In this document: piece after piece, positions 21,554 through 34,423 of the stretch
Position numbering within the stretch: the first letter of the stretch is position 1
Layout of the letters: every line of letters starts with the position of its first letter
From: Apodospora peruviana
Lineage: Eukaryota; Ascomycota; Sordariomycetes; Sordariales; Lasiosphaeriaceae
Assembly: GCA_033439685.1 (NCBI GenBank)
Contig: JAUEDM010000005.1
Coordinates: forward strand, 248,001-312,000
Length of the DNA stretch: 64,000 nucleotides
Reading direction: 5' to 3'
Made by a program: the position numbers and the translations under genes
The notes under the pieces: model-generated
What the model was told of the DNA's origin: nothing
Database searches by the model: none
The model's input: the letters and a program-made list of their open reading frames with translations, nothing else

Positions 21554-23916
21554 GGTGGATAGACCTTTTGCTACCTCTTCCTTGGAGGGATATTTAGGCG
21601 TGAAGTGGTGAAGAGAGTGAACGAGGGTGGAGGATTCATGGCAAAAAAATGAATGAAAGAAGAAAACGACTTGGACAGAGAGGGTAGCAGTGGGAGGGGG
21701 GACTGTGCCCTTTGAGAGATCACGAGAGACGAAACCCTGCTTGGACATAGATATGAGAATACGACCCGGCCCCCACCCTAGAACACGGACGATCGTAGCT
21801 TAACGGTTGTGAACTTGTGAGACGTTGAAGCCCCGGGGTCCTTCGGTCGTTCATGCCTCCATGGTGGTCAGAGTGGCATAGATCGAGCTATCCGCCATGC
21901 ATGTAATACCCACACGTACGTGCAGGTTGGCTGGCTCTCCATCTCTTCTTTTGAGCGGAATGTGGCTGAAAATGGTTTCCATATTCTTGGGGCAGTCTCA
22001 AGAAGTCAAATCACCAACCAAGGGGCCGTCAAGTTTTGGCCAAAGTCACCGGGCTCTCCAGGAACTGAACTGCGCCGCTGTGCTCAATCAATCTGACATG
22101 GGACGCCGCACGAATAGTTTTGGTCCTGGCCACACTTGCTCGGCCATGGACGCGGGAATTCCCCTGCTTCCCCTACATGTACCCAAAAGGGCTGAAAGAA
22201 GCGTACCTGTACGTGCCACTGCCACTCGATAGGATTGGACGTATCTTGGTTCCAGGGAAAACTCGGTACTTATGCAAGACACTTAATCTGTAATTTCTCG
22301 TAGATCAAGTTGTCCGTACGTATGTGGGGCTTGGTTCCCCGGTTCTGCGCCACACCCCTACTTGAAATAGATAAGTCCTAGGCTAGACTTAATGCTCGAC
22401 GATAATGTCCAAGTAAGGCCGAGCGAGACCCAATTCTCTCGTCATCACCCCATTCCTGTTGAACATTAATCCGTATTTGTTGGTATTTTTCAAGACGTGG
22501 GCAAAGCTGACCGGATCAGCAGAACAATGAAGCTAGAAACGGACAGATCGACTTCGGCCTCGTTTAGACAACGACGTTTAACATTACCAGAGGCGTGGAT
22601 CTTGATCGGTTATTGGCTGAGGTGAATGAGATTACGGGTTGGGGTGCGTATTTCGTACTCTCTTCATGTTGGACAGGGGGTGTTGTTGGTACGGACATAC
22701 GGTAATCGCCCCATTACCTCTCACCAACTACGCAAATATACCGACATGTCTCTCATACTGGGAGAAAACCAGACAGTTTTAATACGCTTACCTTTTCCAT
22801 CAATTGCCGTCAGTCAGGAATTTGTTCTTCTTCCGTACACCTGGCTTTTTTTTTGCATTATGCTATCCAAACCTGGACCTGAAGGCTGGTAAGTAAGCAT
22901 CTATGTCCTTACTTGTCAGTGCACAGGGCTGCGGCAGTCCGAACGGATTACGGATCCGGGGAATCGAGGGCCTATGAGAGCCCCAATGCATACAGTAGGT
23001 ACTTGGTAATCACATATCTTATCCACAGTTGTGTATGGTTATGTGTGGCGGTAGTCGGAACAGTCGGATTAGCGAATGCGCCGACTCCGAACAAGTCCGC
23101 ATCGAAAACACACACGGTCTTGGACTTTTATTCTCAGCCTCTTCCGCTCGTTTGAGCTATGCAGTTGGGAGTTCTTGCATAGCTATATCAGAGAACCGCG
23201 GTATGCGTAAATTACTTGATATAGGCCAGTGCTCGCCCACTAGATCATTCATTTGTACTTATGCACTGAACCTCGCGTCGGCAGTCTTTTGGGGGCGGTA
23301 GTTGCATAACTCCGTGATAATAATGCTGTGTTTTAAATAGTCTGGAACTACCCGTATGTCAAATATCTAAATTCTTCCGAATGGAAGGGAGTACTTTATA
23401 AGAGCCAACCCTCCACTTCTAAAACACTCACACTTTTATACAAAATATGGTACTATTTTCTTGAAACCTCTCTTAAAACCGCCACCGGTCCCATTGAAAA
23501 TTATGCGAAGCATATTACGTCAAAAAAGGAGAAGACTAACGTCCCAGAAGTTTTACCAGATATTGGAACAACAAACAAGTCCCAGGCGCTGCTAGTGGAG
23601 TGACCTGATATCTCAAAATAGCTTCAAAGACACCGATGATAAACAGACAGCTGAACGGAAGATCAAGACACAGTGACATGCTCAAATTCAAATCTATTTT
23701 CGTTCCCGTAGCCAGAATCTAACCCTTTCCATTGTTTCAAACTTCGTGCTGAGGAAGAAACTTCTTGACTAAACAGGCACACTTCACGGTCGCATCAACA
23801 AGGCCAGAAACCGACGACCCACCTTACCTAACCCAGTAAGCTAATCCAGGTCAGGTCCTGTTACAACAACGTGTTCTTTCTCATAAAAATATCCATTTTT
23901 ACTTCACTTCACCCAC
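21554..23916. other. Long intergenic stretch without a recognisable gene
   Basis: The longest gene-poor stretch in the window (2.4 kb). Open frames are at most about 110 codons and show no domain. No tRNA, tandem repeat or transposon remnant was found by eye. A TTTATAAGAG motif occurs near 23395. Confidence 0.45.
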
Positions 23917-26900
23917 TCAAGCATATTTCAACCTCTCATCCGTCCACGCCGGCCTCAACCCCTCCCCAACCTTCGTCAAGCCCAAACTGCTAGCATGGAT
24001 ATACTCAACCTCCCAATCAATCGTCATTTCCGCCCCCTCAATACTTTGGCTCCATACCGTCACGGCAATCGTGTTATCACCATCATAATCCAGCACGCCA
24101 GGCGGCACAGGAAACAGGACCTGGTTCCCAATGTACGGGCTGAACCTCCCGTACTGGTACCCATTCACAAACAAGAGCGCCCTCAGCCGATTCTTGTCCG
24201 GATTGTCTGCTTTCAACCTAAAAGAAATCGACATGTCCACGCCGTCGGGGATGTGTAGCGGAACCACAGTCCGGAAGACGCTGATTCCTGCTCCATCTAG
24301 CGACAATACTGACGCTGACGAAGACGAGTTCGTAGAATGGTTATTTGGTCGTAATTGATGTTGTCGTAGAATTGGCCAGTCATCATCCCCGTAGGGATAA
24401 CCGGGTAAATGCATGCCCACGCGCTCGGCGAACAGACCGCCTTCGTTCAACGGACCTCTCACAGGATCGATGTTGCGGTTTCCCGAAGCACTACCGGCTG
24501 TGCCGGCGATCTTCCATTCCGTAAACTTGTAGGTCGCAGGTCCGAGGAGGGTGGCGTTCGTGATTCCCCGCGGCGCGACGGCTGCCTCGCGCAGATCGTG
24601 GCCAGAATTGTCCATCACCACGACGAGGACGTTATCCCCGTCAGTGTTGAGAGTGGCGTTCGCAAAAGAAAAGATCGTCGCTGCTGCGCCCGAGTAGGAT
24701 AGCCCGAGGTAGGAGCCGAGAGACTGAGAATTGAGCCAGGCCGAGTAGCCGAATGCGTTGCCGCCGGTTATGTTGAGCAGGACGCCAGTGGGTGGTGGTG
24801 AGGCAGTGGATGGGAACGTGGCGCGAAAGATGTGGTTGCCCACGTGGATGGCATACTCGTCGACGTAAAGGACTGGGTTTCCCGTGTCTGGCTTGTCGGT
24901 GTTGGAGGTGGTTGTTTTTGTTGCGGCTATGCGGTGAAGGAATATTAATTAGTCGTTCGTTCAGATTTAGGGTACTTACTATACTAATAGCAAAAGGGGG
25001 GTATGAGGGAATTAGGAAGACATTTATGATTTGACTTACACACCCAGGTCTCGTCCGAGACAACGTAATCAACCCCAATCTCTGGGAGAGAATCATGATA
25101 TCTCCACGGTCCCAGCGCAGGCAGCTTGAAGTCTTTGAGCCCTTTGGCTTTCAGATCGTCCCATAGACTCAACTCCAGAACGCCAAAGTTGCTCGCAATC
25201 CTCGAAAACCCCTTCCCGTTCCAGGTGATACGCTCTGCTTGTCTAGGCACAATGGCAATAATTTGATGCACGTCGTCGACATCGCCGGTCAGCTCCAGCG
25301 TCTTGGTGGAGTAGTTGATAGCCGCGCTGCGGACGAGATACGGGCCGTAGACGAAAACTTGTCCATGGTCTGTCAGTGTATCGTTCTCAACCCCATTTTG
25401 AAAAGGTATCAAACTCCAAAGAGGAGCTAGTAATAAACAAAGACTCACCGGTCTCGTTGGCTGGCGTGAGCAGGTCATTGCTCAACGTCGGCGCCCAGAA
25501 CCGATACGCTGCTTTGCGGCTGAGCAAGACAACACTCGATCCGTCCACAAGCCGCACTATCGTCATGCCCGACTCCTCCGGCGTAAATGTGACCGTGACG
25601 TTGTTCGTGCCGCGATAGACTTTGACATTGATCGGAGAAGGACCTTCCTTGATGGGCGAACCGAAGCTTGCTGCCTTGGCACCTCTGATGAGGAACTCGC
25701 CAGACTCGCCGTTGGGGACCCAGAGCACCAACACATCTTTCCCATCTACAACCCCATGCGTCAAGACTTCTGCGGTCGAGTAAACAAGCGTCTTGTTGCG
25801 ACCGAGCGGGAAATCGGTCACGAGAATCTTGGACTGGTGGCCGTTGATGGTGATGGCGCCGCCGTAGCGCGGGATGGACACTACAGAGCTGTAATCAGCA
25901 ATGCTGCCAGAACAACCTTCATTTCAGATAAATACTTACGTGCTCCCTCGGACGTATTAACCTTCAACGTAAACCTCTCGAGGGTATTCGACGGCGAATG
26001 CGCATGCATAGTAACATAGAACCCAGCATGCGTGTCCGGATTCCGCAGCTCAGCCGTCGTGATGGCCATGTTATCAGTATATCCGATTCCGTTCCCAACC
26101 CTATCAGTCTTCGCCAGGTCCTTGGCCGCGCGCGTAAACAGCGTCAGCAGCTTGGTCTCGTGGTATTTACTCCCGATCGCCCTGTTCTCGGATATGGGTG
26201 AGGAGTAGTCGTAGCTCGTCGCCACGACGGGCGCCGAGAGCCAGCCCCAGTTCGTGCCGCCAAACACCATGTACAACGATATCGCCGTGACTCTTTGGTA
26301 AATAAGGTTCCGGTAGAAGAGGTTGGCGAAATCAGCACCAATGTCACTAGGACAACCGCCCTCCGGCCCGCCCCAGGGGTTATAGGACCCGCCCTGGAAC
26401 TCGGGCATAAAGTTCGGCTGCGTGGGCGACTGTTTCGTGAAATAGGTATAATATTCCGCGACCTGGTAGGCGACGTACTCGCCGTTCGTGCCAGTGCACT
26501 CGCTCAGGTTGCAGCTCCAGCAGGACGGGTAGCTGTCGACGCCGACGACGTCGACGTTTCCGGTCGCGTTCGAAAAGTCTTTTGACCATGAGTAGCCAAA
26601 CTGGGATTTACATATTAGCAATTAGGACAGACGGAAGGTCAGGAAGTGGGAAAATATGTGCCAACCAACCATATTTGGTGAGTTATGACTGAGAGGTACG
26701 TCGATGCCATTCTTCCTCGACGCGTCCTCCAGAAGCTGCATGTAGTTGGCTTTGGATTTGTCAAGCGTCTTGCTGCCAATGTTGGTCCACTGGTCGCCGA
26801 ACTCGTTCTCGATCTGGTACATGATCACGTTTCCTCCGTTGGTGATCAGATGCGGCTTGACGATCTCTGATACCCGCGTCCAGTACGGCTTCCACGCGGC

Positions 26901-27576
26901 CGTATAACTTGGGTCGTCCGTCCTCAGCTCGCCGTATTCGCCGGTCGTGAGCCACAGTGGGTAACCCCCGGCGTTTGCTTCGGCGTTTACGTAGGGTCCT
27001 GGGCGGATAATCATGTACAGGCCGAGCTCCTTGGCCAAGGTCATGATGGAGGTGAAGTTGTGCGAACCGGTTTCGAAGTCTAGCACACCAGGAGACGGAT
27101 TGTGGAAGCCCCAATGGTTGTAGATGGAGAACGTGTTGAAACTGGTGTGATGGTCAGTTTACTATCCGTCCCGATACATCATCTCGCCCTTGGCAGACTT
27201 ACCCGGCAGCTTTGATCTTTTCTAGCAAGTCTCTCCATAATTCCGGACTATTTTTGAGTGTTATTGATTCGATGCCTTAGAACTTGGTTTCGTCAAGGGA
27301 ATAAGCTTACACCGGATATCTCCAGTAGTGAAACTCTCCGGAGAACACGAACAGTCGCTCGCCGTTAACGAGGAAGCTATAATGGTCCCTATGCACCCGA
27401 GTTAGCTGATAATGTCAGATCTGATAGCTACAATAACAGGCTTTGGCCAACCATTCAACAGTACGTGTAAGTCCATTGCTGTGCAACGGCCACTGGTCGT
27501 TCTCTCCCTGGGCGACATCAACTGCAGCGAGAGCAGTCAGCGTGATAGCACTCAGCAGGTGCTTTGCTGACACCAT
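23917..27576 (-). CDS. Secreted GH35 beta-galactosidase
   Basis: Releases terminal beta-galactose from polysaccharides or oligosaccharides outside the cell. Eight exons: 27452-27576, 27311-27388, 27203-27247, 26670-27141, 25940-26600, 25449-25880, 25040-25369, 23917-24926; all phases agree and give 1050 residues, the usual fungal size. A signal peptide covers about residues 1-24. GH35 signatures: GEFHYWRYP, IIRPGPYVNAE, acid/base Glu near 196 in QIENEFG, nucleophile Glu near 307 in FMPEFQGG, and YMVFGGTNWG. C-terminal beta-domains end in jelly-roll segments such as GHNEW-like NGYQYGRFSPYIGNQ. Several Asn-X-Thr/Ser sites suit secretion. Two introns use weak donors (GTTGGC, GTTGGT), which are required for frame. 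Confidence 0.93.
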
Positions 27577-28421
27577 ATTGACGTTGGTGAGTCTGGTACC
27601 GCCAACTCGGAACGGCGTCGAGGATTATCGATGGATCAATTTTCCAGAGAGATGCTGGGACCTCACTTCATTTAATGCAATCATTTTGAGTTGCAGTGTT
27701 GCCTGGTTCTTGGTATTCGGTTACCACTGCAGTGGAGATGAGTATCTTCGATCACACGGGGATAAAGTGCAGTCATCTCGGTGGCACCGTGGCGGCAATA
27801 TCAGATCCGAAATAGTACCTAGCCGGCATTCAGTTTCCCCACGAAGGATGTGTCGTTCTCTATTGTTGATGTCATATAACTCGATCAACAACTCGTGCGG
27901 GGGACGTAACAATGAAGAGCTCGGTTGCAGCCGAGATGGGGGAACTGGACCGATTGTCCGGGGAAGGCATTTTTAACCGCTTCTATCATGAGAGATCACC
28001 CAAAGCCCCCTGATGGGATGGATGGGGAACGTGGGGTTGAGATGCTGTCATGTTTTGCCAGTTTTGGAATTAATGGAGAAGAAAACCCTCAAGAGGTCAG
28101 AGAAGGAGAGGGGAGGAAAGCAGCAAGACAGACGAAGTACTAATTAGGTACTTACACATTGTTTGGTCGCATAAGCTCTGCCTCTCCGATTGCTGGGTAA
28201 ACGGTTTCGGGTTCGACCTTCCTGTCCAGGAAGCTCGACATCAATGGATTGTTCCGATCAGATAGCCCGGGCCGCTCCCCGCATTCCATACCGAAGAACT
28301 TGATTGTGAGGGGCGATTAAGAAATCCCGCCTCAAACCGAACACCGACTGACACAGAATGCCGGCATCACAGACAACAAGTAACCACAAACGACCTGTCA
28401 AGTTTCAACGAACAAACAGAA
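27577..28421. other. Intergenic between divergent genes
   Basis: Should contain the promoters of the beta-galactosidase (minus) and DUF885 (plus) genes. No clear TATA box or repeat. A plus-strand open frame at 27443-27976 mostly overlaps the first beta-galactosidase exon and has no domain. Confidence 0.4.
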
Positions 28422-30287
28422 ATGGACGCTGAAGCCACACCATTGACGACCGACTGGGTCGACCTCACTAAGGACTCAGCCCTGATAAGACATGTCCCAA
28501 TAAGAATCCCACCGCCAACAGCAACGACAGCACTCAAACCAAACTCATCAACATCATACTCACCAGAGGAAGAATCAATCGAAGCCCGCATCACCCGCAT
28601 CAAGGAAGACGAATCCGAAGTAAAGCGCTTCTTCAGCATCACCTTCTCCGCCGACCGCATCGTCGCCCTGCGCAAGCTATACCTCACCGAGCTCGGCGAG
28701 CTAACCGCCCTACACTTTGACGCTTTCACCCAGGACGAGAAAGTCGACTACCTCCTGCTCAAGAACTACCTGACCAAATCCATCGACCAGCTCGACCTGC
28801 TAGAGCAACGCAAACCCGACATATTCAACTTGCTACCCTTCGCCTGGCCGGTGACCCAGCTTCTACAAGCCAGACAGCGCGTCGAGGTATCCAAGCTCGT
28901 GCCCAAAGATGTCGCGCAGGATCTCGACGTCTCCGCTCGGCAGGCGGAAGGTGCGCGCAAGATGATCGAGACGGGTAATCTTACGGCCTCAAGCAAGGCC
29001 GCCGCGTATCGAACAGCCGAGGCCGCGCGCGAACTGCTCTCCCATCTGGCCGAGTTCTACGCCTTCTTCCACGGCTATGACCCCCAGTTCGACTGGTGGA
29101 CCACCGAGCCGTACCACCGCCTCGTGGAGGAAATACATCTCCTCATTTCTGCAATCACGACGCACCTCATCCAGCCCAGAGGCTCAGAGTCAGACGAAAT
29201 AATAGGCGACGCCATCGGCCGCGATGCCCTCCTATCCGCCTTGGCTGCCGAATACATCCCCTACTCCCCCGAAGAACTGATCAGGCTCGCGTGGGATCAC
29301 TACGACTGGTGTCTAACCGAGATGCGCGCCGCCGCGACCGAACTCCTCGGTTATACAGGACCAGAACATTGGAGAACCGCCCTCGAGTTAGTCAAGAGCG
29401 ATGTCTCGGATCCCGGAATTTCGCACATGGAGTTCATCAAGAGTCTCGTTGACGAAGGAGCCGCTTACGTCAAGTCCCACGGTTTGGTCACGGTACCGCA
29501 GCTGGCCGAACAGACCTACCGGATGACGATGATCTCGCCCGATGCCCAAAAACTGAACCCATTTTTCCTCGGAGGGCAAGATATCGAGGTCTCGTATCCG
29601 TCCTCGCGAGAAATGGACCACCCCACAAAACTCATGACCATGCGCGCGAATAACCGGCCCATGTGTCGCGCCACCGTTTTTCACGAAATGATCCCGGGTC
29701 ATCGACTACAGATGTTCATGGCTGCGCGCCACAGGCCGTACCGCCAACTTTTCGGCACGGCGTTCTACACCGAGGGCTGGGCCGTCTACTGGGAGATGCT
29801 CCTCTGGGCGCGGGGCGACTTCTTCGTGTCCCCGGAGGCGCGCATCGGGACTCTCTTTTGGCGGATGCATCGCTGCGCGCGCATCATCTTTAGCGTCAAG
29901 TTTCACCTAGGTGAGGCGTCGGCCGAGGATTGCGTGCGATTCTTGATGGACAAGGTCGGCCACGAGAGATTGATGGCCGAGGGCGAGGTCAGAAGATCGC
30001 TGATGGTTCCTGCCGAGTATGGTCCGTTGTATCAGGCCGGGTATCTGTTGGGCGCGATGCAGCTGTGGAAGCTGAGGGAGGAGGTTATCGGGACAGGTGG
30101 TTCAAGTTGTCGGGAAGGAGAGGAAAATGAAAAGGCGTTCCATGATCGAGTTCTGAGGGCCGGCGAGATGCCGATCGAGATGCTTCGCGCCTTGATATTG
30201 GGCAAAGAGCTGACCAAGGGATACAAAACTGAGTGGAAGTTTGCTGGTGATCCCGAGGTTGCTGCATTTGCTGGAAATATAAGATAA
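28422..30287 (+). CDS. DUF885 family putative metallopeptidase, intronless
   Basis: 621 residues in a single exon. The C-terminal half carries the DUF885 signature HEMIPGH (His421, Glu422, His427 approximately) in TVFHEMIPGHRLQ, followed by FYTEGWAVYWE near residue 450, whose Glu could be the third metal ligand of an HExxxxH-type zinc site. The family is predicted to be peptidase-like; few members have been tested. There is no signal peptide, so cytosolic. The start ATG follows an AGAA context and no earlier ATG is in frame. DUF885 is widespread in bacteria, and the lack of introns is notable next to an eight-exon neighbour; both are compatible with old transfer but do not prove it. Confidence 0.85.
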   Translation: MDAEATPLTTDWVDLTKDSALIRHVPIRIPPPTATTALKPNSSTSYSPEEESIEARITRIKEDESEVKRFFSITFSADRIVALRKLYLTELGELTALHFDAFTQDEKVDYLLLKNYLTKSIDQLDLLEQRKPDIFNLLPFAWPVTQLLQARQRVEVSKLVPKDVAQDLDVSARQAEGARKMIETGNLTASSKAAAYRTAEAARELLSHLAEFYAFFHGYDPQFDWWTTEPYHRLVEEIHLLISAITTHLIQPRGSESDEIIGDAIGRDALLSALAAEYIPYSPEELIRLAWDHYDWCLTEMRAAATELLGYTGPEHWRTALELVKSDVSDPGISHMEFIKSLVDEGAAYVKSHGLVTVPQLAEQTYRMTMISPDAQKLNPFFLGGQDIEVSYPSSREMDHPTKLMTMRANNRPMCRATVFHEMIPGHRLQMFMAARHRPYRQLFGTAFYTEGWAVYWEMLLWARGDFFVSPEARIGTLFWRMHRCARIIFSVKFHLGEASAEDCVRFLMDKVGHERLMAEGEVRRSLMVPAEYGPLYQAGYLLGAMQLWKLREEVIGTGGSSCREGEENEKAFHDRVLRAGEMPIEMLRALILGKELTKGYKTEWKFAGDPEVAAFAGNIR

Positions 30288-30934
30288 GAAACTGAAACCG
30301 CTGACAGGCAGCGGCGGCCGCCACGGCTGAGTTGCACAAGCTCAGGTATATTCTGAATAGGTGACAACGCCACAAGGGCGACGGGTCGGGCTCCTTCCGC
30401 TGCTGACCTCATCTTTTATAGTCCGAATGTGTATTATCTATCGCCGACCTGAGCGAAAGATCAAGATAGTAGCTAGCGGCGGAGCGCAATCTCCTGCATG
30501 CGATGCCGACTCAGCCCGCCGAACCCAAATCCGATATCAAGCTGAGTCCTCAAAAGTCCGAGGTTCGCCGCCTAATGTCCAATAGCGAGAAATTGCAAGC
30601 CCGGAATGTGACAAGCTTGGTTTAAAAACGCTTTAGTCGGCCCCCAATCCAACCACCCTCTCTCTCAATAAGTGGACAAGTGATAAGAGGGATGATGTGA
30701 GTTTTGTATGTATTGACCAAACATCTCGCCATCGCTCCTGGCAGCCCAAACGGCCCACCACTCTCCATTTCGTTTCCCTGTACGACATGAACAACATTCT
30801 CCGCGTTCTTCCCATCCTCTTCACCCCTTTCTCTTTTGTCTGACCTCTGGTCCAAAACAAACAGCCAGCCAGTCTCTTGGCGCAGTCATCTCACAAATCT
30901 GAAATCCTGGTATGTGATAATTAATTAACGCGCC
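30288..30934. other. Intergenic, no gene seen
   Basis: Flanks of two plus-strand genes. The 5' leader of the next gene is pyrimidine-rich. No other structure recognised. Confidence 0.45.
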
Positions 30935-32065
30935 ATGTCGAGCATCATGACGAGCACCACCGTGACGACGTCGACAACAACAAATCCTATATTGTTAGGG
31001 CCCTTGACGACCACGTTCACACCACCGGCATCATGCGCGTCGAGCACGGGTATCCACATCGTCGCGACGTATTGCGGGCCGGACGATCCCAACCCGGCGG
31101 GATGCGTGTACTGGGCAGAAGGCCCCATCCAGCCGGCGACCGAGTGCTACCCGCCGAAGCACAACCCGACGGTGCGGCGCTACTACAGCCCGGGGCTCTG
31201 CCCGTCGGGATACACGCCCGGGTGCACGAGCCGGGCGATCGTCGAGACCACGGTGACCGAGACCATCTACACGTGCTGCCCCACGGCTCTGGGATATGAC
31301 TTCAGCTGCGGGCAGATCGAGTACGCGTGGCAGCGTACGCTCGGGTGCACGGTCTCTCTCCAAGGCAAGTCGTTGGGCGAGTCCTCGAGCGAGACGCTGA
31401 GCTTCACGGGCGTCACATTCGTGGACGACCATCTGACGACGAGGATGATTTCGACGGCCAGGACCGAGCTGGGCATGGGAGCGATGGGCATCGAGGTACG
31501 CTTCCGGTCGGGAGATTTCGACGAGTCTCAAATAGCGGTGAGTGACCCCTTATTGGTGGCTATAATTATTGGTTAGGCGATTGAAGTGGCTGACAGGTGG
31601 ACGTTCCCAACACTCAAATAGGCCCAAACATCATCGCGAACCTCGTCCGCGAGCGATTCCACTGGGACGGCCGGAGGGAAAGCTACTGGGGGGCAAGTAA
31701 ATGATGTTGGACTCAGCAAGGGAGCCGCGGCAGGAATTGGAGTGAGTGCGGCGATTGTTGCGGTCCTCCTCGTCGGATTGGGGGTCTATGCCTGGCGAAG
31801 AAAAAGGAGATCGAGGGCAGGCTATGAAGCCGGTGCTACTCATGATGCGCTTGGGGCCGATGAGAAGGGGTCCCCTGCAAAGGCGGAAGTTCAGCCTTCA
31901 TCAATATATCAGCCGGCTCTGTACGAAGTTAGTGGTCAGGACATGCCGGCCGAGCTCGGTCCGAATGACCTGGCTGAGCTTGAGGTCCCGTCGGTTCATG
32001 AACCACAGGCAGAGCTGGACGCCCCATCAGTTCATGAACGTGTCCACAGACAGAGCGGAGGGTGA
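30935..32065 (+). CDS. Cys-rich single-pass membrane protein, no signal peptide
   Basis: Exons 30935-31537 and 31622-32065 with an 84-bp GTGAGT..TAG intron give 348 residues. The N-terminus is Ser/Thr-rich (through ILLGPLTTTFTPP) and leads to a cysteine-containing region of about 100 residues (PASCASS, TYCGPD, AGCVYW, PGLCPSGYTPGCTS, YTCCP). A Ser/Thr/Gly stalk, a glycine-zipper membrane span near residues 233-255 (GAAAGIGVSAAIVAV) and the stop-transfer RRKRRSR follow. The tail contains two near-repeats of VPSVHE / APSVHE. I have seen this plan in many filamentous fungi under names such as hypothetical surface protein. The acceptor at 31621 is chosen because it alone yields the stalk and membrane span. 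Function unknown. Confidence 0.75.
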
Positions 32066-33201
32066 GTGATCCAGTGAAGGGCGTTGTCAGATACTAGACT
32101 TAATAATGATGTTCACCTGCCTCCCTCCCTTTCCCAGATGCTTCCCCGAAAACAAAAAAAGGCTTCTTACGTCCGCCCTGGCCTGTTCGTACTGTAGGTT
32201 TCCAGAAGACAGAAACAGAATGGCAGAGATTGGTCTGTGCAGTGGCGACGTGTGAGGGCAAACTTGACAAGAACAGTGAACTCGGCCAAAGATGAGAGTT
32301 GGGTGGCGCACGAGGAAGGAATGAACGGCCTTCACATCGGATCCATGATATGAACGTTCTTGGAGCCCCGGACTTGCTCGGGTCGCATCGAGTGGCGCGA
32401 TGGAGCAGGTGCTACTTTACAAGTGACCTACGACCGGTGATGGTCTGGCCTGGAAAGAACGAATCATAGATAATCAGGAAGCTTTGCTGGTGCCCCTATT
32501 GAGGGTTATTGGCATGTGGGAGGCAGGAGCGTCCCTGTCACCAATACAAATTTCAAATTTCAAATTACAATTTCGTCGAAAATAGAAAGAGCAGACGCCC
32601 AAGAGGAAAGTCTTTCCGCACACAATGCGGCAAGAGAACAGATATAGAAATTCCGAGTGACAGACGGTCCTGGATACGCAACATGAGTTGCGTGAGCTGA
32701 TTGCTTTGAGTGTCTACTACCGAGCAAACCCAATCCTGCAGGTTCGGCCAGCGGTCTCCTGATGAACAGCTACTGGCAGTTGTTTTTCTTTTCTTTTTGC
32801 CGTTTTGCCTCTGGAGGACCCTCCCGTTTTCCCCTCATCGAGCCTCTTTTATTCAAAAAAGCGAGGTTCTGTTTTCTTTCTCTTGATTTTACTTTATATA
32901 TCCGTCATATGAGGTAGAGTGTATGACGAAGTTTTTATCCTTTTCGATTCTGTGTATTTCTGAAAGAAAAAAAAAACACTTATCGTGCGGTGTCTAGAAG
33001 GGACATGTCAGGTGAAGCCGCTATCAGGACGACGGGAAAATGACTCGGCTTCCTGATGGGAACCCGCCATCTCTAGCATCTAGCTATCTTTACACCACTC
33101 ATGCCATGCGATGTCCCTTCTGACACCATATCACCCAAACCAACCTGAAAGTTACCTACATTGCCAAAACCCTACATAAGTAAGGTACCTTAGGTAGCCC
33201 C
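32066..33201. other. Intergenic, AT-rich in part
   Basis: About 1.1 kb between convergent genes. A short AT-rich repeat (CAAATTT-type, 32547-32567) and an A-run near 32970 are visible. No gene recognised. Confidence 0.45.
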
Positions 33202-34087
33202 TCAAGGCGGAACGATGCCAAACCGCTCATACGGAAACCCCTCCAGACTCTCCAGCTGCTCCGCCCATCGATCACCAATCTCTCCCAACTGATGCTCGTC
33301 CCCAATCTTGACCAACCCGATCCTTCCAGCAAGCACCTCTTCCTCTCTGCCCTCAAACTCCTTGACCAGCTTAGGATGCGGCACCCAAACCGCGCGCATG
33401 CCGGCCCTGCGCCCAGCCTCAAGCCCCGGAACGCTGTCCTCCAACACCAAACACTCCTTAGGCGCGATCTTTCCCTCGCCCTCGGGCAACGTCGCGTTGA
33501 TCCTCTCCAGCGCGAGCAGGTAAATGTCCGGCGCCGGCTTGCCCCTCCCGCGCTTGACGCCGGTGTCGTCGCCCATTACCCGTCTATTGTCAGGAATATA
33601 CCCGAGCAGTCGCTTGGTCTCCAGTTTGGCCGTCTTCAGGTCAAAGTTGGCCCTTTCGCTGCTCGTGGCCAGCGCCATGTGGATGGGCTTGCCATCCCTG
33701 TTGCGTGCGACGTTTAAGTGGGCGAGCAAGCTCTCTACGCCCGGGAGCGGCTCGCAGTGGGGAAAATGGAGTTTTTGCTGTTCGGATTGCTCCTTCTTGA
33801 ACTGCTCTTGTGAAATGGGAAGTTGGGCCCAGGTGTGGAAGACGTCGCCGTTGGCGGACCCGGGCACGCCCATGAGCTGGGCCTTGACGGACCACGGCAG
33901 CGGGGGACGGCCGTATTTTGTTAGCACGATGTCGGCGCAGAGGGTGTAGATGTCTTCTGTGTTGAGCAGCAGGCCGTCCATGTCAAAAATGCAGGCCCGG
34001 ATTGCGGGGAAGCTGTTTGCGTCAGTTAAACTCCGAGTGCGAGGTGAGCAACTGAAGTTTTACTTACTCTGTCTGTGGTTGCCCCAT
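33202..34087 (-). CDS. HAD-like phosphatase (HDHD1/pseudouridine-5'-phosphatase type)
   Basis: Exon 1 (34068-34087, only 20 nt) and exon 2 (33202-34012) give 276 residues; the 55-bp intron joins MGQPQTD to FPAIRAC. HAD motif I is FDMDG (nucleophile Asp17, acid Asp19), motif II is LATSS, the Lys of motif III lies in GRGKPAPDIYL, and motif IV is LVLEDSVPGLEA with its Asp. The cap is the short helical C1 type. This matches eukaryotic GS1/HDHD1-type phosphatases acting on small phosphorylated metabolites. Substrate is not certain. Without the first exon the protein would start inside motif I at FDM-DG, so the spliced model is preferred. Confidence 0.87.
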
Positions 34088-34423
34088 CGTGTGCCGTGGG
34101 GAAGTGTGGTAAGAAAAACAGAAAGGGAGAAACTGAGGTTGATGTGTGAGATATATATTTAAGGGCAAACTCAAGATTTATCCTCGCATATTGTCAACTT
34201 TTTTAAGTTGTGTGTGGGAATGCCTCAAAGTTTTGCATTTAAGTTGGGCGGAAACATTTAAAGCTTCAGGGGGTGGGGTGTCCCAACCCCGCCAACCAGA
34301 AATGCAATCACCCCTATTTATCAACTCCTCATCGGCAGGCAGTCTCGCGAATGTGATGCTTCGTGGTGTAAGAAAGAGAAAAGGGTATCATAACATTAAA
34401 CAAAACAGCATAAACCCGTAGGT

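Noticed and set aside
30935..31576. Single-exon version of the membrane protein gene
   Set aside because: It stops just after a GTGAGT donor and lacks the stalk and membrane span that appear in phase after 31621.
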